A stretch of DNA of 47,962 bases from Planctomycetota bacterium (GCA_003136555.1 PLEW01000157.1:5742-53703), one strand, 5' to 3'. Counted from the stretch's first letter, positions 18,306 through 27,917 are shown. Notes: generated by a model from the letters alone, not told the origin. Numbers and translations are program-made.

Positions 18306-19612
18306 TTCTTCGCGAACGCCATGAGCTTCGAGGAGGTCCTCACCAGCACGATGCCCTGGGCGATGGCGATCGAGGCCCGGCTGGCGCCCTCGCTGCCGAG
18401 GCTGGTCTTGGCGAGTACGGCGAAATGGTCGGCGGCGAGCACCCAGGCATCGCCGGCCTCGTTCTGCACGTAGAGCTTGCCATCGCCGGCGGTCAGCGAC
18501 GCGCGCAGTACCGCCGTCGATTCCAGCGTCCCGGACCACTGCTTGGCACCGGTGGCGGGATCGACGCACGAGATGGCCTTGCGATCGCCGTCGAGCACAT
18601 ACAGCCTGCCGTGATAGAACAGCGGGACGCAGACATCGGTGTTGAGATCGGTGACGTTCCACACCGCGCGATCGATCCCGACCGTGCCGGTCAGATCCCC
18701 GGGGATGGCGATCAGCCGGGCGCCACGCCCGGCCGAGACCACCACCCGGCCATCCGCGACTACCGCGCTGGGAATGGTGCGCCAGTTGCCCTGATGCCCC
18801 GGATTCAGGCCGCTGAAGCGCCAGAGCTCGGCACCGGTGGCCGGGTCGTGGGCAGTGACGCAGTCGCCACCGAGCAGGACCACCTCGGTCTTGCCATCGC
18901 GGACCAGCGGCATGGGCGAGGTATAGGCCTCCTGCGACTCGCCCTTGGCGTCAGTCACCCGGGCATGCTTCCACAGGTCATGGCCGTCGGCCAGGGCGAT
19001 GGCGAGCAGAAAGGAGCTGGTCTGCTCGGTGTTCCCCTTGGCATCGTCGCGGTTGAGCAGCTGCACCACCAGCCGGTCGTCGAGCAGGAGCGGCGAGGAG
19101 CCGTACAGCCATTCGACCGAGAACTTGCCGAAATCCTTCTGCAGATTGCGATGCCAGAGCAGCTTACCGGCGTGATCGAAGGCAATGATGTCGCCCGAGC
19201 CGTAGGTGAACACCGCATGGCCCGCATCGCATACCGGCGAGGGAGAGGCGAGGTTGTTGCGCTTGTTGGAGGTGTAGCCGACCGTCACCTCGCGCCGCCA
19301 CAACTGCTTGCCGCTGGTGCGGTCATAGCACAGCGCCAGGAGGTTCTGGGTCTCGGACTCGAGCGAGCTGACGAACACCAGGTTGCCCCAGATTGCCGGC
19401 GTGCCTGAGCTCGGCCCGGGGAGATCGACCGACCACAGCTGGGTCTTCTGGGGATCAAGGGCATCCGGAAGCGCGGTCTCGTCGCTCGAGCCGTTGCTAT
19501 GCGGTCCCCGCCAGTTCGGCCAGTTGCCCTCGCCCCCCGCCAGCACTCCGGCCGCGGCGAAGGTTCCGATCAGCATGCGCAGCCATCCCATCATGATCGT
19601 CTCCGACGACAT
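18302..19612 (-). CDS. Exported PQQ-like beta-propeller protein
   Basis: 436 residues. Signal peptide (about residues 8-27), then NWPNWRGPHSNGSS, the N-terminal motif shared by this cluster's propellers. Blade motifs include TSGKQLWRRE, AGKLLWHR, ATGAELWRF and ATGAKQWSG. Two in-frame Mets at codons 7 and 8 are alternative starts, and the ATG at 19612 is the furthest upstream. It precedes another propeller gene with an ATGA overlap and lies 72 bases after the LamG-like gene, one of the wider gaps in the operon. It is probably periplasmic. I infer no enzyme activity. Confidence 0.8.
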   Translation of the reverse strand: MSSETIMMGWLRMLIGTFAAAGVLAGGEGNWPNWRGPHSNGSSDETALPDALDPQKTQLWSVDLPGPSSGTPAIWGNLVFVSSLESETQNLLALCYDRTSGKQLWRREVTVGYTSNKRNNLASPSPVCDAGHAVFTYGSGDIIAFDHAGKLLWHRNLQKDFGKFSVEWLYGSSPLLLDDRLVVQLLNRDDAKGNTEQTSSFLLAIALADGHDLWKHARVTDAKGESQEAYTSPMPLVRDGKTEVVLLGGDCVTAHDPATGAELWRFSGLNPGHQGNWRTIPSAVVADGRVVVSAGRGARLIAIPGDLTGTVGIDRAVWNVTDLNTDVCVPLFYHGRLYVLDGDRKAISCVDPATGAKQWSGTLESTAVLRASLTAGDGKLYVQNEAGDAWVLAADHFAVLAKTSLGSEGASRASIAIAQGIVLVRTSSKLMAFAKK

Positions 19613-19684
19613 GCTCTACCGGCCTTTTCCGCGGGGGTTGAGCGATTTCGCCCGCTGATGGCGCGCATGTGTCAGCTCGGTCTC

Positions 19685-20332
19685 CTATTTCACCGCGGCC
19701 GGCGCGACTTCGAGGTTGTCGAACAGGATGGGCTTACCGCCGTAGGGGACGCCCCACAGCGAGGCCCGGCCGGGCGAGGGCGCCTTCTCGCTGGTGGTGG
19801 TGACCAGCCACTCGGCCGGCTCGGCCTCGCCATCGGGCCAGACCTTGCCCTCGACTACCCAGCTGGTGGGGCTGGCCGGGTGCACCTGGAGCAGGAAGCG
19901 GGTCCAGGTGTCCGATTTCCAGGTGTAGGGCTTGCTCGCCAGAACCTCCTCGTCACGAACCAGTTCGACCTGCTTCTTGGCCGTCGCCAGGCGGAGGATG
20001 AAGCCGCTCACCCCGTTCACGCCGATGCCGAAGGTCGGGCTCTGGTGGCCCTTGGCCGAGCCCCGGATGCGTGCACGGGCGGCGATGGCGTCCTTGCTCG
20101 GCGGGCCAAACAGGCAGTTGTCGGTGTCCAGCGGTGTCGGGGTCAGCGCCATGGCCTTGCCGGTGCCATCCGGCACCAGGGTGAATTCCCCGTTCAGCTG
20201 CATGATCTCGTCAGGCACCTCCTGGAGGGCATCGAAGTCCTGGATATAGAGCGGCTTGTCCGCGGCCGAGGCCGCGGCCGCGGCCGCCAGGGCGCTTGCC
20301 AGGAGCATGACGGGAAGGGGGAGACGTGTCAT
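19685..20332 (-). CDS. Secreted LamG-like (concanavalin-fold) protein
   Basis: 215 residues with a signal peptide (LPVMLLASALAAAAAASAA). The body looks like a beta-sandwich of the LamG / DUF1080 type, with KVWPDGEAEPAEW followed by a strand ending ILFDNLEVAP. The same block (KVWKRGEAEPEGW, then YIDNISVVP) is at the C-terminus of the 779-residue propeller at the other end of the operon, so the two domains are paralogous. The start is the ATG at 20332, which overlaps the FtsX-type permease stop by four bases. Such domains bind or cleave glycans. No catalytic residues can be assigned. Confidence 0.68.
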   Translation of the reverse strand: MTRLPLPVMLLASALAAAAAASAADKPLYIQDFDALQEVPDEIMQLNGEFTLVPDGTGKAMALTPTPLDTDNCLFGPPSKDAIAARARIRGSAKGHQSPTFGIGVNGVSGFILRLATAKKQVELVRDEEVLASKPYTWKSDTWTRFLLQVHPASPTSWVVEGKVWPDGEAEPAEWLVTTTSEKAPSPGRASLWGVPYGGKPILFDNLEVAPAAVK

Positions 20333-23300
20333 TCCGACCTCACTGCAGTGATGAGGACGCCTCGCAGCGCCCACCAGGTACCTACGGACATCCACAGAAC
20401 TCCGCTGACCACCAGCGCCAGGACCAGCCCCACCAGGAGCAGCCGGGAGCCGCCACCGCCCACGGAGAGCTGGGGGTAGACCGCCACCAGCCCGCTGGCG
20501 ATGCCGCCGATCAGGGCGCTGGTGAAGAGCACCAGGTGCTCGCCCAGCAGCAGCCGGGCGACGGCCGGGCGGGTGAAGCCCACGGCGCGCAGCATGCCGA
20601 GCTCGCCACGGCGTTCGCTGGCGGCATGCATCAGCACCACCCCGACGCCGGCGCTGCCCAAGAGCAGCGCGCAGACCCCAAGCGCTTGAAAGATGTCGAG
20701 ATAGGTACGCTCGACCGCCAGATAGCTGTCCAACCGCTCACGGCTGCTCTGGACGCGCAGGTTGTGGTCGCTGAAGGCGGTGGCCAAGGCCTGGGACAGT
20801 GCGGGCGCGCTGGCGGTCGGCGCATCGATGAGGAACAGGGTGGCGCCCCCGCGCGCGGGGAAAGCATGGGTGAACGCCTGCTCGCTGATGATCAGGCCGC
20901 CCTGCAGCAGCGAGTGGTCCAGGGTCGCGATGATGCGCACCGGGAACGGCTGGCCCTGCTCGTCCTGGTAGGTGACGATGTCGCCGACCCCCTTGCCCAG
21001 CGACCATTCCGCGGTCGCCTGGTCGGCGATCGCCGGGACTGGCCCGGGGCCATGGTCCGCAAGCCCCTCCCACGGCGAGGCGCCCAGGCCGGGCAGGGAC
21101 TGCGCGACGGTGAAGCGCCCGGACAACGCCGCGGGATCAACCCCGAACAGCCGCGGCAGCGCGGTGTGGTTGAGGTTCAGGCAGCTGGCATCGTCGCCAT
21201 CGTCAGTGCGCAAGGCGACCAGGGCGACAGCGCCGAAGCTGTGCAGGTCGAGTCCCGCCTTGCGCTGGGTCTCGGGCAGGTTGAGGTCGCCAGCGATGGG
21301 CACGGTCGACTCGGCGACCAGGGCGAAGCCGCCGGTGCCGCTGGAGCGTGCATTGCCGGCGTCGAGACCAGTGCGCCGGAAGGCGCCGACCGCGACCACC
21401 AGGAAGATCGCCGCCGCGAGGATCATCACCACCGCCAGGCTGCGGCTGCGCCGCCTGGTGGCATTCGCCAGCGCCAGGCGCGCCAGGCTGCTGACTGCGA
21501 ACTGCCGTCCAGCGCCCACCGCCAGCAGGGCGAGCACCAGGATCAGCAGGCTGGTGCCGATGAGGAAGAAGCTCTCGCTGGCCTCGGCGCCAGCAGCTGG
21601 ACGGGTGATGATGGCAGCGACCGCCCCGGCACCGGCGAGCACGGCGACGATGATGGGGATGCGCGAGCGGCGCGTCGGCAGCTCGGCCTCCGGCGCGTCC
21701 GCCAGCAGCAATGGCACCGGCTGGCGGAAGGAACGGCGGGTCGACCACCACAGGGTCGCAGCCGCGCACCCAGCGGTCGCGGCGAAGCCGATGGCGATGG
21801 AGCTCGCCGAGGCATGCAGGCTGAAGGCGCCGCCACCCACGGCCGCGCTCCAGCCGCCCGCCAGCTCGGCCAGCACGATGCGGGCGTAGAGCACGCCGAT
21901 GGCAGAGCCGATTGCCGAACCGATCACCGCCGCCAGCGCGATCTCGCCGAGGATCAGCTGGCGCACCTGCCTGGTGGTGAAGCCCAGGGCCAGCAGCAGC
22001 CCCAGCTCGCGCCGCCTCGTGCTGAGCGCCAGCGACATGAGCAGGCCTGCGAGGACCAGCGCGGCGACGATGAGGAAGAAGCCCAGCGAGAGGAACAGCT
22101 GGCCGAAGTCGAGCGCCCCCGCGCTGGCGGCGAGCATGCGCTCGCGCAGGGGCACGAACGCCAGGCCCACCTGCGCCGGGACGACCTGTCGCGTGATCGC
22201 CGACTCCATCTCCGCCTGGGTGTGGCGGCTGCCGTCCAGGCGCAGCGCGGTGAGATCGCCGAAGCGGTTCGACCACAGGCGCTGGCCGGTGGCCAGGCTG
22301 ATGAAGGCCTTGGGAGTGCCGCGATGGACCTTCCAGTACTCCTCATCCTTGTCGCGGATGCGCTTGAGATCGATGGCCATGCCCGGCTTCCACTCCTTGC
22401 AGTTGGCCGCCTCGGCGATGCCCGGGAAGGCCGGCATCAGTTCGCGATCCGCGGCCAGGCCGGCGATCGGCACCACCCCGGTGATGGTGAAGGTGGCGGC
22501 ATTCTCGCTCAGCGAGCCATGCGGGCCGAGGACGCTGAAACGCAGCTGCAGCCGGTCGCCGACCTTCGCCCCCAGGTCATCGGCGGTCCAGGAGTTGAGC
22601 ACCATGCCATCTCCGCCGGTGAGCGTCTTGAGCTCCGGCGGCGCCCCGGCCAGGTTTGCCCAATCGCCGGCCGCCACCAGGGAGTAGGGCGTATGGCGAT
22701 CGGCGACCTGCAGGTCATTGACGAAGTAGCTGAGAATGCCGATCGCCCCGGGCAGGGCCGGGGGCAACGCGGCATCGAGGAAGACCCGCCGTGAGCGCAC
22801 CTCGACCACCGGCCCGGGCAGGGTGCGGACCTCGATGTCGGCATCGGCCGGGCGCCAGATGCGGGCCAGCGCCTGGGAGACTGCATCGGAGAGGCTGCCC
22901 CTGCCGGGTTCGCCGTGGAGCAGGAATAGGCTGCAGGCGCCGGGCATGCCGACCTTGGCCTGCAGGGTCGCGAGCCTGATCCAGGCATTCAGGGGCGGCG
23001 CCTGCCCGCTCTGCAGCGAATAGCGGGCGAAGCCGTCGTCACCGACCACCTCGTCGACCCGCAGGCGCAGCGCCACCAGGTCGTCATCGCCCTCCGCCTG
23101 GGGGGCATCGCGTGGCAGCAGGCCGGGCTTCTCGACCCGCAGGACCAGGTAGTCGCCGCGCGCGAGCGCGAGCGTGGCGGCGAGCTCGGCATTGATGACC
23201 ACCCCGTCCTCGAGCGCACCATGCCCAGGATGGGGTGCGAAGGCCCAGAAGCGTTCATCCACGCCCAGCACCTGCACCCCGCCGGTACGGCCCGCGCGCT

Positions 23301-23607
23301 CTGGATTGGCCGCCACCCCCGGCAGCTGGAGGACCGGCGCCACCAGCGCGGCGTGCACGCTGTCGGCCAGGGCGTCCTGCAGGCGCGCTGCCAGCCCCGC
23401 CCGGTACAAGCGGTCGCCCCCGGAGATGATGCCATCGATGCCGCCGATGCGCGCGCGGGCGATTGCATCCAGGCCGATGCGCACGCTGTCGCCGATGATC
23501 AGCGAGCCGCAGAGGATCGCCGCGGCGATGCTGATCCCCAGCATCACCAGGGCGTGGCTGCGCCGATAGTAGCTCACCGAACGCGCGCTCACGCCGATGA
23601 GGTTCAT
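20329..23607 (-). CDS. FtsX-type ABC exporter permease with ten predicted helices
   Basis: 1092 residues. One hydrophobic segment lies near residues 24-42, then a long extracytoplasmic region. Clusters of helices follow at about 500-730 (six) and 980-1085 (three), giving about ten in all. Two FtsX domains are recognised by LLLALGFTTRQV and MLRAVGFTRPAV, the conserved GF-T loops. The layout resembles YbbP/LolC-MacB type (type VII) mechanotransmission exporters, which move substrates from the periplasm or outer leaflet and do not import. It is translationally coupled by ATGA overlaps to its ATPase upstream and to the LamG-like gene downstream. Substrate is unknown. Context suggests the product of this operon or a lipid. 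Confidence 0.85.
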   Translation of the reverse strand: MNLIGVSARSVSYYRRSHALVMLGISIAAAILCGSLIIGDSVRIGLDAIARARIGGIDGIISGGDRLYRAGLAARLQDALADSVHAALVAPVLQLPGVAANPERAGRTGGVQVLGVDERFWAFAPHPGHGALEDGVVINAELAATLALARGDYLVLRVEKPGLLPRDAPQAEGDDDLVALRLRVDEVVGDDGFARYSLQSGQAPPLNAWIRLATLQAKVGMPGACSLFLLHGEPGRGSLSDAVSQALARIWRPADADIEVRTLPGPVVEVRSRRVFLDAALPPALPGAIGILSYFVNDLQVADRHTPYSLVAAGDWANLAGAPPELKTLTGGDGMVLNSWTADDLGAKVGDRLQLRFSVLGPHGSLSENAATFTITGVVPIAGLAADRELMPAFPGIAEAANCKEWKPGMAIDLKRIRDKDEEYWKVHRGTPKAFISLATGQRLWSNRFGDLTALRLDGSRHTQAEMESAITRQVVPAQVGLAFVPLRERMLAASAGALDFGQLFLSLGFFLIVAALVLAGLLMSLALSTRRRELGLLLALGFTTRQVRQLILGEIALAAVIGSAIGSAIGVLYARIVLAELAGGWSAAVGGGAFSLHASASSIAIGFAATAGCAAATLWWSTRRSFRQPVPLLLADAPEAELPTRRSRIPIIVAVLAGAGAVAAIITRPAAGAEASESFFLIGTSLLILVLALLAVGAGRQFAVSSLARLALANATRRRSRSLAVVMILAAAIFLVVAVGAFRRTGLDAGNARSSGTGGFALVAESTVPIAGDLNLPETQRKAGLDLHSFGAVALVALRTDDGDDASCLNLNHTALPRLFGVDPAALSGRFTVAQSLPGLGASPWEGLADHGPGPVPAIADQATAEWSLGKGVGDIVTYQDEQGQPFPVRIIATLDHSLLQGGLIISEQAFTHAFPARGGATLFLIDAPTASAPALSQALATAFSDHNLRVQSSRERLDSYLAVERTYLDIFQALGVCALLLGSAGVGVVLMHAASERRGELGMLRAVGFTRPAVARLLLGEHLVLFTSALIGGIASGLVAVYPQLSVGGGGSRLLLVGLVLALVVSGVLWMSVGTWWALRGVLITAVRSE

Positions 23608-24278
23608 GGCGATAAGGCCAGCGACACCACGCCGCCGGCGAGCGTCACCACCCTGCCCATGCGCCGGGCGAGGGCGGCGGCATGGGTGACGATGATCAGG
23701 GCGGTGCCATGCTCGCGGTTCAGCGCCAGCAGGGTCTCGGCGAGGGCATCGGCGGCTGCCTGGTCGAGCGCGCCGGTGGGCTCATCGGCGAGGAGCAGGC
23801 GCGGCCGGTTGATCATCGCGCGCGCCACCGCCACGCGCTGGCGCTCGCCGCCCGACAGCTCGTACGGCCTGCGCGCGCCCACCGCACCCAGGCCGACCTG
23901 GTCCAGCAGGGCGCGCGCGCGCGCGTCCGCCTCGGCGCGCGGGGTGCGCTGTGCCAGCGCCAGGGTCGGCAGCAGGACATTCTCGCTCACCGAGAGCTGC
24001 GGCAGCAGATGGTGGTCCTGGAACACCAGGCCGATGGTCTGCGCACGCATCCGCGCCCGCGCGGCATCGTCCAGTCCGGCCAGATCCACGCCATCGATCA
24101 GCACGCTGCCGCCATCGGGACGGTCGAGACCGCCGATGCAGTTGAGCACCGTGCTCTTGCCGCATCCCGACGGCCCGATGATGGCGAGGGTCTCGCCGGC
24201 ATCGAGGGCAAGGCTGACGCCGTTGAGCACCGGGACGGTGCCATAGCGCTTGGTCAGGGTGCGGACATCGAGCAGCAC
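23604..24278 (-). CDS. ABC exporter ATP-binding protein (LolD/MacB/YbbA type)
   Basis: 224-residue ATPase with Walker A GPSGCGKST (35-43), the Q-loop in LVFQDHHLLP, the signature LSGGERQR, Walker B LLLADEPTGALD and the switch His in VTHAAA. ADEPTGALD is the usual form in the LolD/MacB/YbbA group, in agreement with the FtsX-type partner encoded next (four-base overlap). The start is a GTG at 24278, with no better ATG. It is preceded by a 48-base gap from the CoA ligase gene, still within the operon. Confidence 0.92.
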   Translation of the reverse strand: MLLDVRTLTKRYGTVPVLNGVSLALDAGETLAIIGPSGCGKSTVLNCIGGLDRPDGGSVLIDGVDLAGLDDAARARMRAQTIGLVFQDHHLLPQLSVSENVLLPTLALAQRTPRAEADARARALLDQVGLGAVGARRPYELSGGERQRVAVARAMINRPRLLLADEPTGALDQAAADALAETLLALNREHGTALIIVTHAAALARRMGRVVTLAGGVVSLALSP

Positions 24279-24326
24279 GTGGTGGACCTCGGGTGATGGG
24301 GGCGACGGATCACGGCGCTCGGCAGT

Positions 24327-25589
24327 TCAGTGCCTGACCCAGCGCTGGGACTTCATCTCGAATCGCGGCAGGGTGCCCGCTGGCACCACGCTGACCGGGA
24401 TGCGCAGCGACAAGGCGGTGCGCAGCTCCGCGGCAAGGCATTCGGCGAGCTGGGGGGTTCCCGGCGCGGCGACCGGCTCGATGGCGAGCGCGAGCTCGGT
24501 CATGCCCCGCTCGAAGGTGAGGTCGACCCGGTATTCGACGATGTCGGGGTAGCGGCGCACCACCGCCTCGATGGCGCTGGGGTAGACGTTGATCCCGCGC
24601 ACGATGACCATGTCGTCCACCCGCCCGAGGATGCCGCCATCCAGGGCGAGATTGGGATCGGGTGTCGGTCCGACCATGCTGCGCACCAGATCGCCGGTGC
24701 GGTAGCGGATGATCGGGGAACCGAGGCGGCCGAGGTTGGTGAGCACCAGCTCGCCGATCTGCCCGGGCTCGACCGCACGCAGCGTACGCTGGTCGACGAT
24801 CTCGGCCAGGTAGGCGCTCTCGAGCACATACAGCGCGCGTGGCTGATCGACGTACTGCCAGGACACCGGACCGACCTCGGTCATGCCATGGTGGTCGATG
24901 ATCGCCGCTGTCGGCCACAACCGCTCGAGCCGGGCGCGGGTGGCCGGTATGCTGCCCCCGGGTTCGCCGCCGAGGAACACCCGGCGAACCGTCCCCACGG
25001 TGATGCGCTCCTCGAGGGCCGCCTCACCGAGGCGGATGGCGTAGGTCGGAGTGCAGCACAGGACCGTCGCGCTGGTATCGCGCATCGCCTCCAGCCGCGC
25101 CCGCGTGCTCAGCCCCCCTCCGGGGATGACCAGGCAGCCCATGCGGGCGGCCGCCTCGAACGCCGTCCAGAAGCCCAGGAAGGGGCCGAAGGAGAAGGCG
25201 GCGAACACGCGGTCTCCTGGGCCGACCTCCGCGGCCTGGAAGAAATGCGCCCAGTTGTCGAGCATCCACGACCAGCTCTCGCTGGTGTCGAGCCAGCGCA
25301 GCGGCATGCCGGTCGAACCGCTGGTCTGGCACATGCGCACATAGCGCTCATGCGGGAAGGTGAGGTTGGAGCCGAACGGCGGGCTGGCGAGCTGGTCGGC
25401 GACCAGGTCCGTCTTGGTGGTGAAGGGGAAGCGCTCGAGAAAGGTCGCGCGATCGCACGCGCGTGCGGTCAGCCCGGCCTGGCGAAGCTTCGCGGTATAG
25501 AACGGATTGCGTCCGTCGATGGCGACCAGCAGCGCGCGCAGGTAGGTTTCCTGGTGCGCCGTGATCGCCGCACGGTCAGGAAGGCGCAT
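24327..25589 (-). CDS. PaaK-like aryl/acyl-CoA ligase
   Basis: 420-residue adenylate-forming enzyme of the phenylacetate-CoA ligase family: phosphate loop TSGSTGMP (89-96), HGMTEVGP, YRTGDLV, and the hinge and C-terminal domain in GRVDDMVIVRGINVYP. PaaK relatives make CoA thioesters of phenylacetate, benzoate, anthranilate and coumarate. With a chorismate-lyase-like protein in the same operon, 4-hydroxybenzoate is the obvious candidate substrate, but this is inference. I chose the ATG at 25589, which has GGTGAG eight bases upstream, over the GTG at 25598 that abuts the previous stop. Confidence 0.85.
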   Translation of the reverse strand: MRLPDRAAITAHQETYLRALLVAIDGRNPFYTAKLRQAGLTARACDRATFLERFPFTTKTDLVADQLASPPFGSNLTFPHERYVRMCQTSGSTGMPLRWLDTSESWSWMLDNWAHFFQAAEVGPGDRVFAAFSFGPFLGFWTAFEAAARMGCLVIPGGGLSTRARLEAMRDTSATVLCCTPTYAIRLGEAALEERITVGTVRRVFLGGEPGGSIPATRARLERLWPTAAIIDHHGMTEVGPVSWQYVDQPRALYVLESAYLAEIVDQRTLRAVEPGQIGELVLTNLGRLGSPIIRYRTGDLVRSMVGPTPDPNLALDGGILGRVDDMVIVRGINVYPSAIEAVVRRYPDIVEYRVDLTFERGMTELALAIEPVAAPGTPQLAECLAAELRTALSLRIPVSVVPAGTLPRFEMKSQRWVRH

Positions 25590-25598
25590 CGCCGCCAC

Positions 25599-26159
25599 TC
25601 ACCGCTTGGCGGTCGACGAGGAGTCGACGAGCACGGTCTGGGCCGGCTTGGCCGCGACCGGCTTGCCCGCCGGGGGCTTGTAATAGGACACCAGCGTGCC
25701 GCCGGCGACGGCGAGCACGATGCCAAGCACGAACTGCCAGCGGATGCTCGACCAGCCCTCGGTCGGCGGGTGCATGGCCAGGGCGGTGATCGCATTGACG
25801 ATCGGCGCACCGGCGAAGACGATGGTCATCACCGTAACCGGATTGCCCTTCGCCCCGAATGCGAGCAGCACGCACAGCGCGCCGATGGCGCCGAGGATGC
25901 CGGCGACCAGGGACCAGCCCAGGCCCTTGCTGGGGAATGACCAGTCGGCCCCGCCGAACCACAACAGCGCCAGGGGCGCCAGCACCGCAGTGAGGAAATA
26001 GGCCACGCCGACGAACAGGAAGGCCTTGGTCCGCCCATGCACCGGGTCGCCCATGGCGAGCTGGCCGGTATGCAGCAGGAGGCCGTAGAGCCCCCAGGTG
26101 ATCACGGTCGAGAGGGTGTAGATCAGCCACATGGAGGATGAGTTGGTATCGGGCATCAT
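25599..26159 (-). CDS. DMT/EamA-like small membrane protein
   Basis: 186 residues with about five hydrophobic helices, the size of one EamA half of drug/metabolite transporters (full members have ten helices). It could act as a dimer like small multidrug transporters. Motifs: STVITWGLYGLLLH in helix 1, then the VMTIVFAGAPIVNAI stretch and VLGIVLAVAGGTLVS near the end. The tail is hydrophilic with Lys/Ala/Pro. The start is ATG at 26159 (overlapping the thioesterase stop) or the adjacent ATG at 26156. Role inferred: transport of the operon's substrate or product across the inner membrane. Confidence 0.65.
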   Translation of the reverse strand: MMPDTNSSSMWLIYTLSTVITWGLYGLLLHTGQLAMGDPVHGRTKAFLFVGVAYFLTAVLAPLALLWFGGADWSFPSKGLGWSLVAGILGAIGALCVLLAFGAKGNPVTVMTIVFAGAPIVNAITALAMHPPTEGWSSIRWQFVLGIVLAVAGGTLVSYYKPPAGKPVAAKPAQTVLVDSSSTAKR

Positions 26160-26620
26160 TTCTTCTCGGGATATTGGTTGAGCAGCTCGGGGGATGCCAC
26201 CTGGATGTGGGTGGCGAAGAGCGGGGGGATGGGGATGGCCTTGACCTCGCCGGCGATCCGGCCGACCGGCACCACCACCAGCTTGCCGCGCGCAAGGGGC
26301 TGGTCGGCAGTCTCGTTGATCTTCCAGAAGCGGAAATCGAAATGCAGGGCGCGCTCCTTCTTCTCGCGCACCAGCAGGTGGGTCTCGAACTCCTCGTCGT
26401 AGCGCAGCGGCCGGCGATAATCGCATTCGGCATGCACCCGCGGCCAGCCGATCACCGCTCCCGGCTCGCCTTCGCCGGGATGGACGTTGGTGCCGATGGA
26501 GCGGATGAAGGCGTGCTCGCACATCTCCATGAAGCGGAAGAAGTTGGAGAAATGCACGATGCCGGCCATATCGGTCTCGTAGAATTCCACCCGTCTCACC
26601 AGCCTGAACTCGCTCGCCAT
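26156..26620 (-). CDS. Hotdog-fold thioesterase (4-hydroxybenzoyl-CoA thioesterase/YbgC type)
   Basis: 154 residues. The signature RVEFYETDMAGIVHFSNFFRF puts the catalytic Asp at residue 17, as in 4-hydroxybenzoyl-CoA thioesterase and YbgC. The enzyme hydrolyses acyl-CoA or acyl-ACP thioesters. The start is the ATG at 26620 (MASEFRLVRR), four bases after the glycosyltransferase stop. The frame extends upstream only as a shadow of that gene. Its presence beside a CoA ligase, a halogenase-like enzyme and a chorismate-lyase-like protein favours an aromatic thioester substrate, though the family also acts on fatty acyl groups. Confidence 0.85.
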   Translation of the reverse strand: MASEFRLVRRVEFYETDMAGIVHFSNFFRFMEMCEHAFIRSIGTNVHPGEGEPGAVIGWPRVHAECDYRRPLRYDEEFETHLLVREKKERALHFDFRFWKINETADQPLARGKLVVVPVGRIAGEVKAIPIPPLFATHIQVASPELLNQYPEKK

Positions 26621-26624
26621 GACC

Positions 26625-27917
26625 TCATCCCGCCTTGAGACCGACGCAGAGGTCGGCGAATTGCCGCGCCATGGCGTCGTCGCTGAAGGAACGTCCGACC
26701 TGCGCCCGACCCGCCTCGCCGAGGGCGCGGGCGCGCACCGGATCGAGCACCAGCGTGGCCAGGCCATCGGCGAGGGAAGCGGGATCATCGGCAGCGCACA
26801 GCTGCCCGCCGCCGGTCGCCTCGATCAGCTCCGGGAAGGCCGCATGGCGCGGCTGCACCACCGGTACGCCGCTGGCCAGCGCCTCGATGACATAGAGCCC
26901 GAAGGCTTCGCCGTAGGTCGCCGGAACCGAGAAGACGCTCAGCGAGCGCAGGAAGGCCTGCTTCTCATCGCGGCTGAGATTGGGCATGATATCGACGTCA
27001 TCGGTCAGGCCGGCGGCCGCCAGCTTGGCGCGCTGCTCGTCGACGAAGCGCGCATCCCCCTCGGTGCATGAGCCGGCCAGGCGCAGCCGCACCTGCCGGC
27101 ATTCCGGCCGCTGCTTGAGCAGGATGAAGGCGTCGACCAGGGTAGCCAGGCCCTTTGGGCGGTTGAGGCGCGCCAGGTAGCCGATCGTCGGCTGCGCGGG
27201 CGGCTGCTCGGCTGCGCGGTAGCCCTGCAGGTCGATGCCGTTATGGATGACGGTGATCGCGCCGGCGGGAAGACCGAGGCGGCTCGCCATCAGCTGCGCG
27301 TAGAAATGGCTGACCCCGATGACACCATCGCACTCGCGCAGGCGCTCTGCCAGCAGCTGCCAGGACTGCTCGCGCCACGGCTGCGGCAGGCTGTCGAGGA
27401 AGGCGTCCTCGCCCTGCAGGGTGCACACCACGCGCGCACCCAGGGCGCGCTTGAGCTCGGGGGCGATGCCCAGGATCAGCCCGGTGGCGAGCGAGATGAT
27501 GTCGAACGGCCCCTGGCTTGACAGGAATGCCACCAGCTTGCCGATCTCCTTGCGCTGCAGACCGTCCATGCCCTTGAGCATCGAGACGGTCAGTCCGCCG
27601 AGGTCCCTGGCCTTGGTCATGTCGGCCCGGCCCGCCGACCAGCGCAGCAGCCAGCGCGCGTTCAACAGCGCGTCGAGCCAGCCGGGCGTATGGCGGAAGA
27701 TGAACGACTTCTGCTGCAGATAGACGTTGATGCCGCCGAAGAATATCGGGCACCAGCCGTCGGCGCCCTCGCCCCCCTCGAGCACCGGAGGGAGGTACAG
27801 CGGCACCATGGTCACTTCGTGCCCCTGGCGGCGCAGCGCCTGCGCCAGCGCATGGTCGCGCAGGCACAGGCCGCAGTAGTACGTCCCCGTACCGGCGGTC
27901 AGGTGGACGATGCGCAC
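26625..27917 (-). CDS. GT4-family glycosyltransferase
   Basis: 430-residue GT-B glycosyltransferase. The N-terminal domain begins MRIVHLTAGTGTYYCGLCLRD. The C-terminal donor domain has IGYLARLNRPKGLATLVDAF and the E-x7-E motif in GEAFGLYVIEALASGVPVV. Retaining GT4 enzymes transfer sugars from nucleotide donors to lipids, glycans or small molecules. C15 and C18 in YYCGLC are unusual and could bind a metal or form a disulfide. Four bases separate it from its neighbours on each side, so it is firmly part of the operon. Acceptor unknown. A phenolic hydroxyl is possible by context. Confidence 0.85.
   Translation of the reverse strand: MRIVHLTAGTGTYYCGLCLRDHALAQALRRQGHEVTMVPLYLPPVLEGGEGADGWCPIFFGGINVYLQQKSFIFRHTPGWLDALLNARWLLRWSAGRADMTKARDLGGLTVSMLKGMDGLQRKEIGKLVAFLSSQGPFDIISLATGLILGIAPELKRALGARVVCTLQGEDAFLDSLPQPWREQSWQLLAERLRECDGVIGVSHFYAQLMASRLGLPAGAITVIHNGIDLQGYRAAEQPPAQPTIGYLARLNRPKGLATLVDAFILLKQRPECRQVRLRLAGSCTEGDARFVDEQRAKLAAAGLTDDVDIMPNLSRDEKQAFLRSLSVFSVPATYGEAFGLYVIEALASGVPVVQPRHAAFPELIEATGGGQLCAADDPASLADGLATLVLDPVRARALGEAGRAQVGRSFSDDAMARQFADLCVGLKAG

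Noticed and set aside
20326-22794. An 822-codon open frame on the plus strand opposite the ABC permease
   Set aside because: Its product is a string of Gln, Arg, Asp and Gly with no domain, and it is the mirror of a clear FtsX-type permease. High GC removes stop codons from antisense frames.
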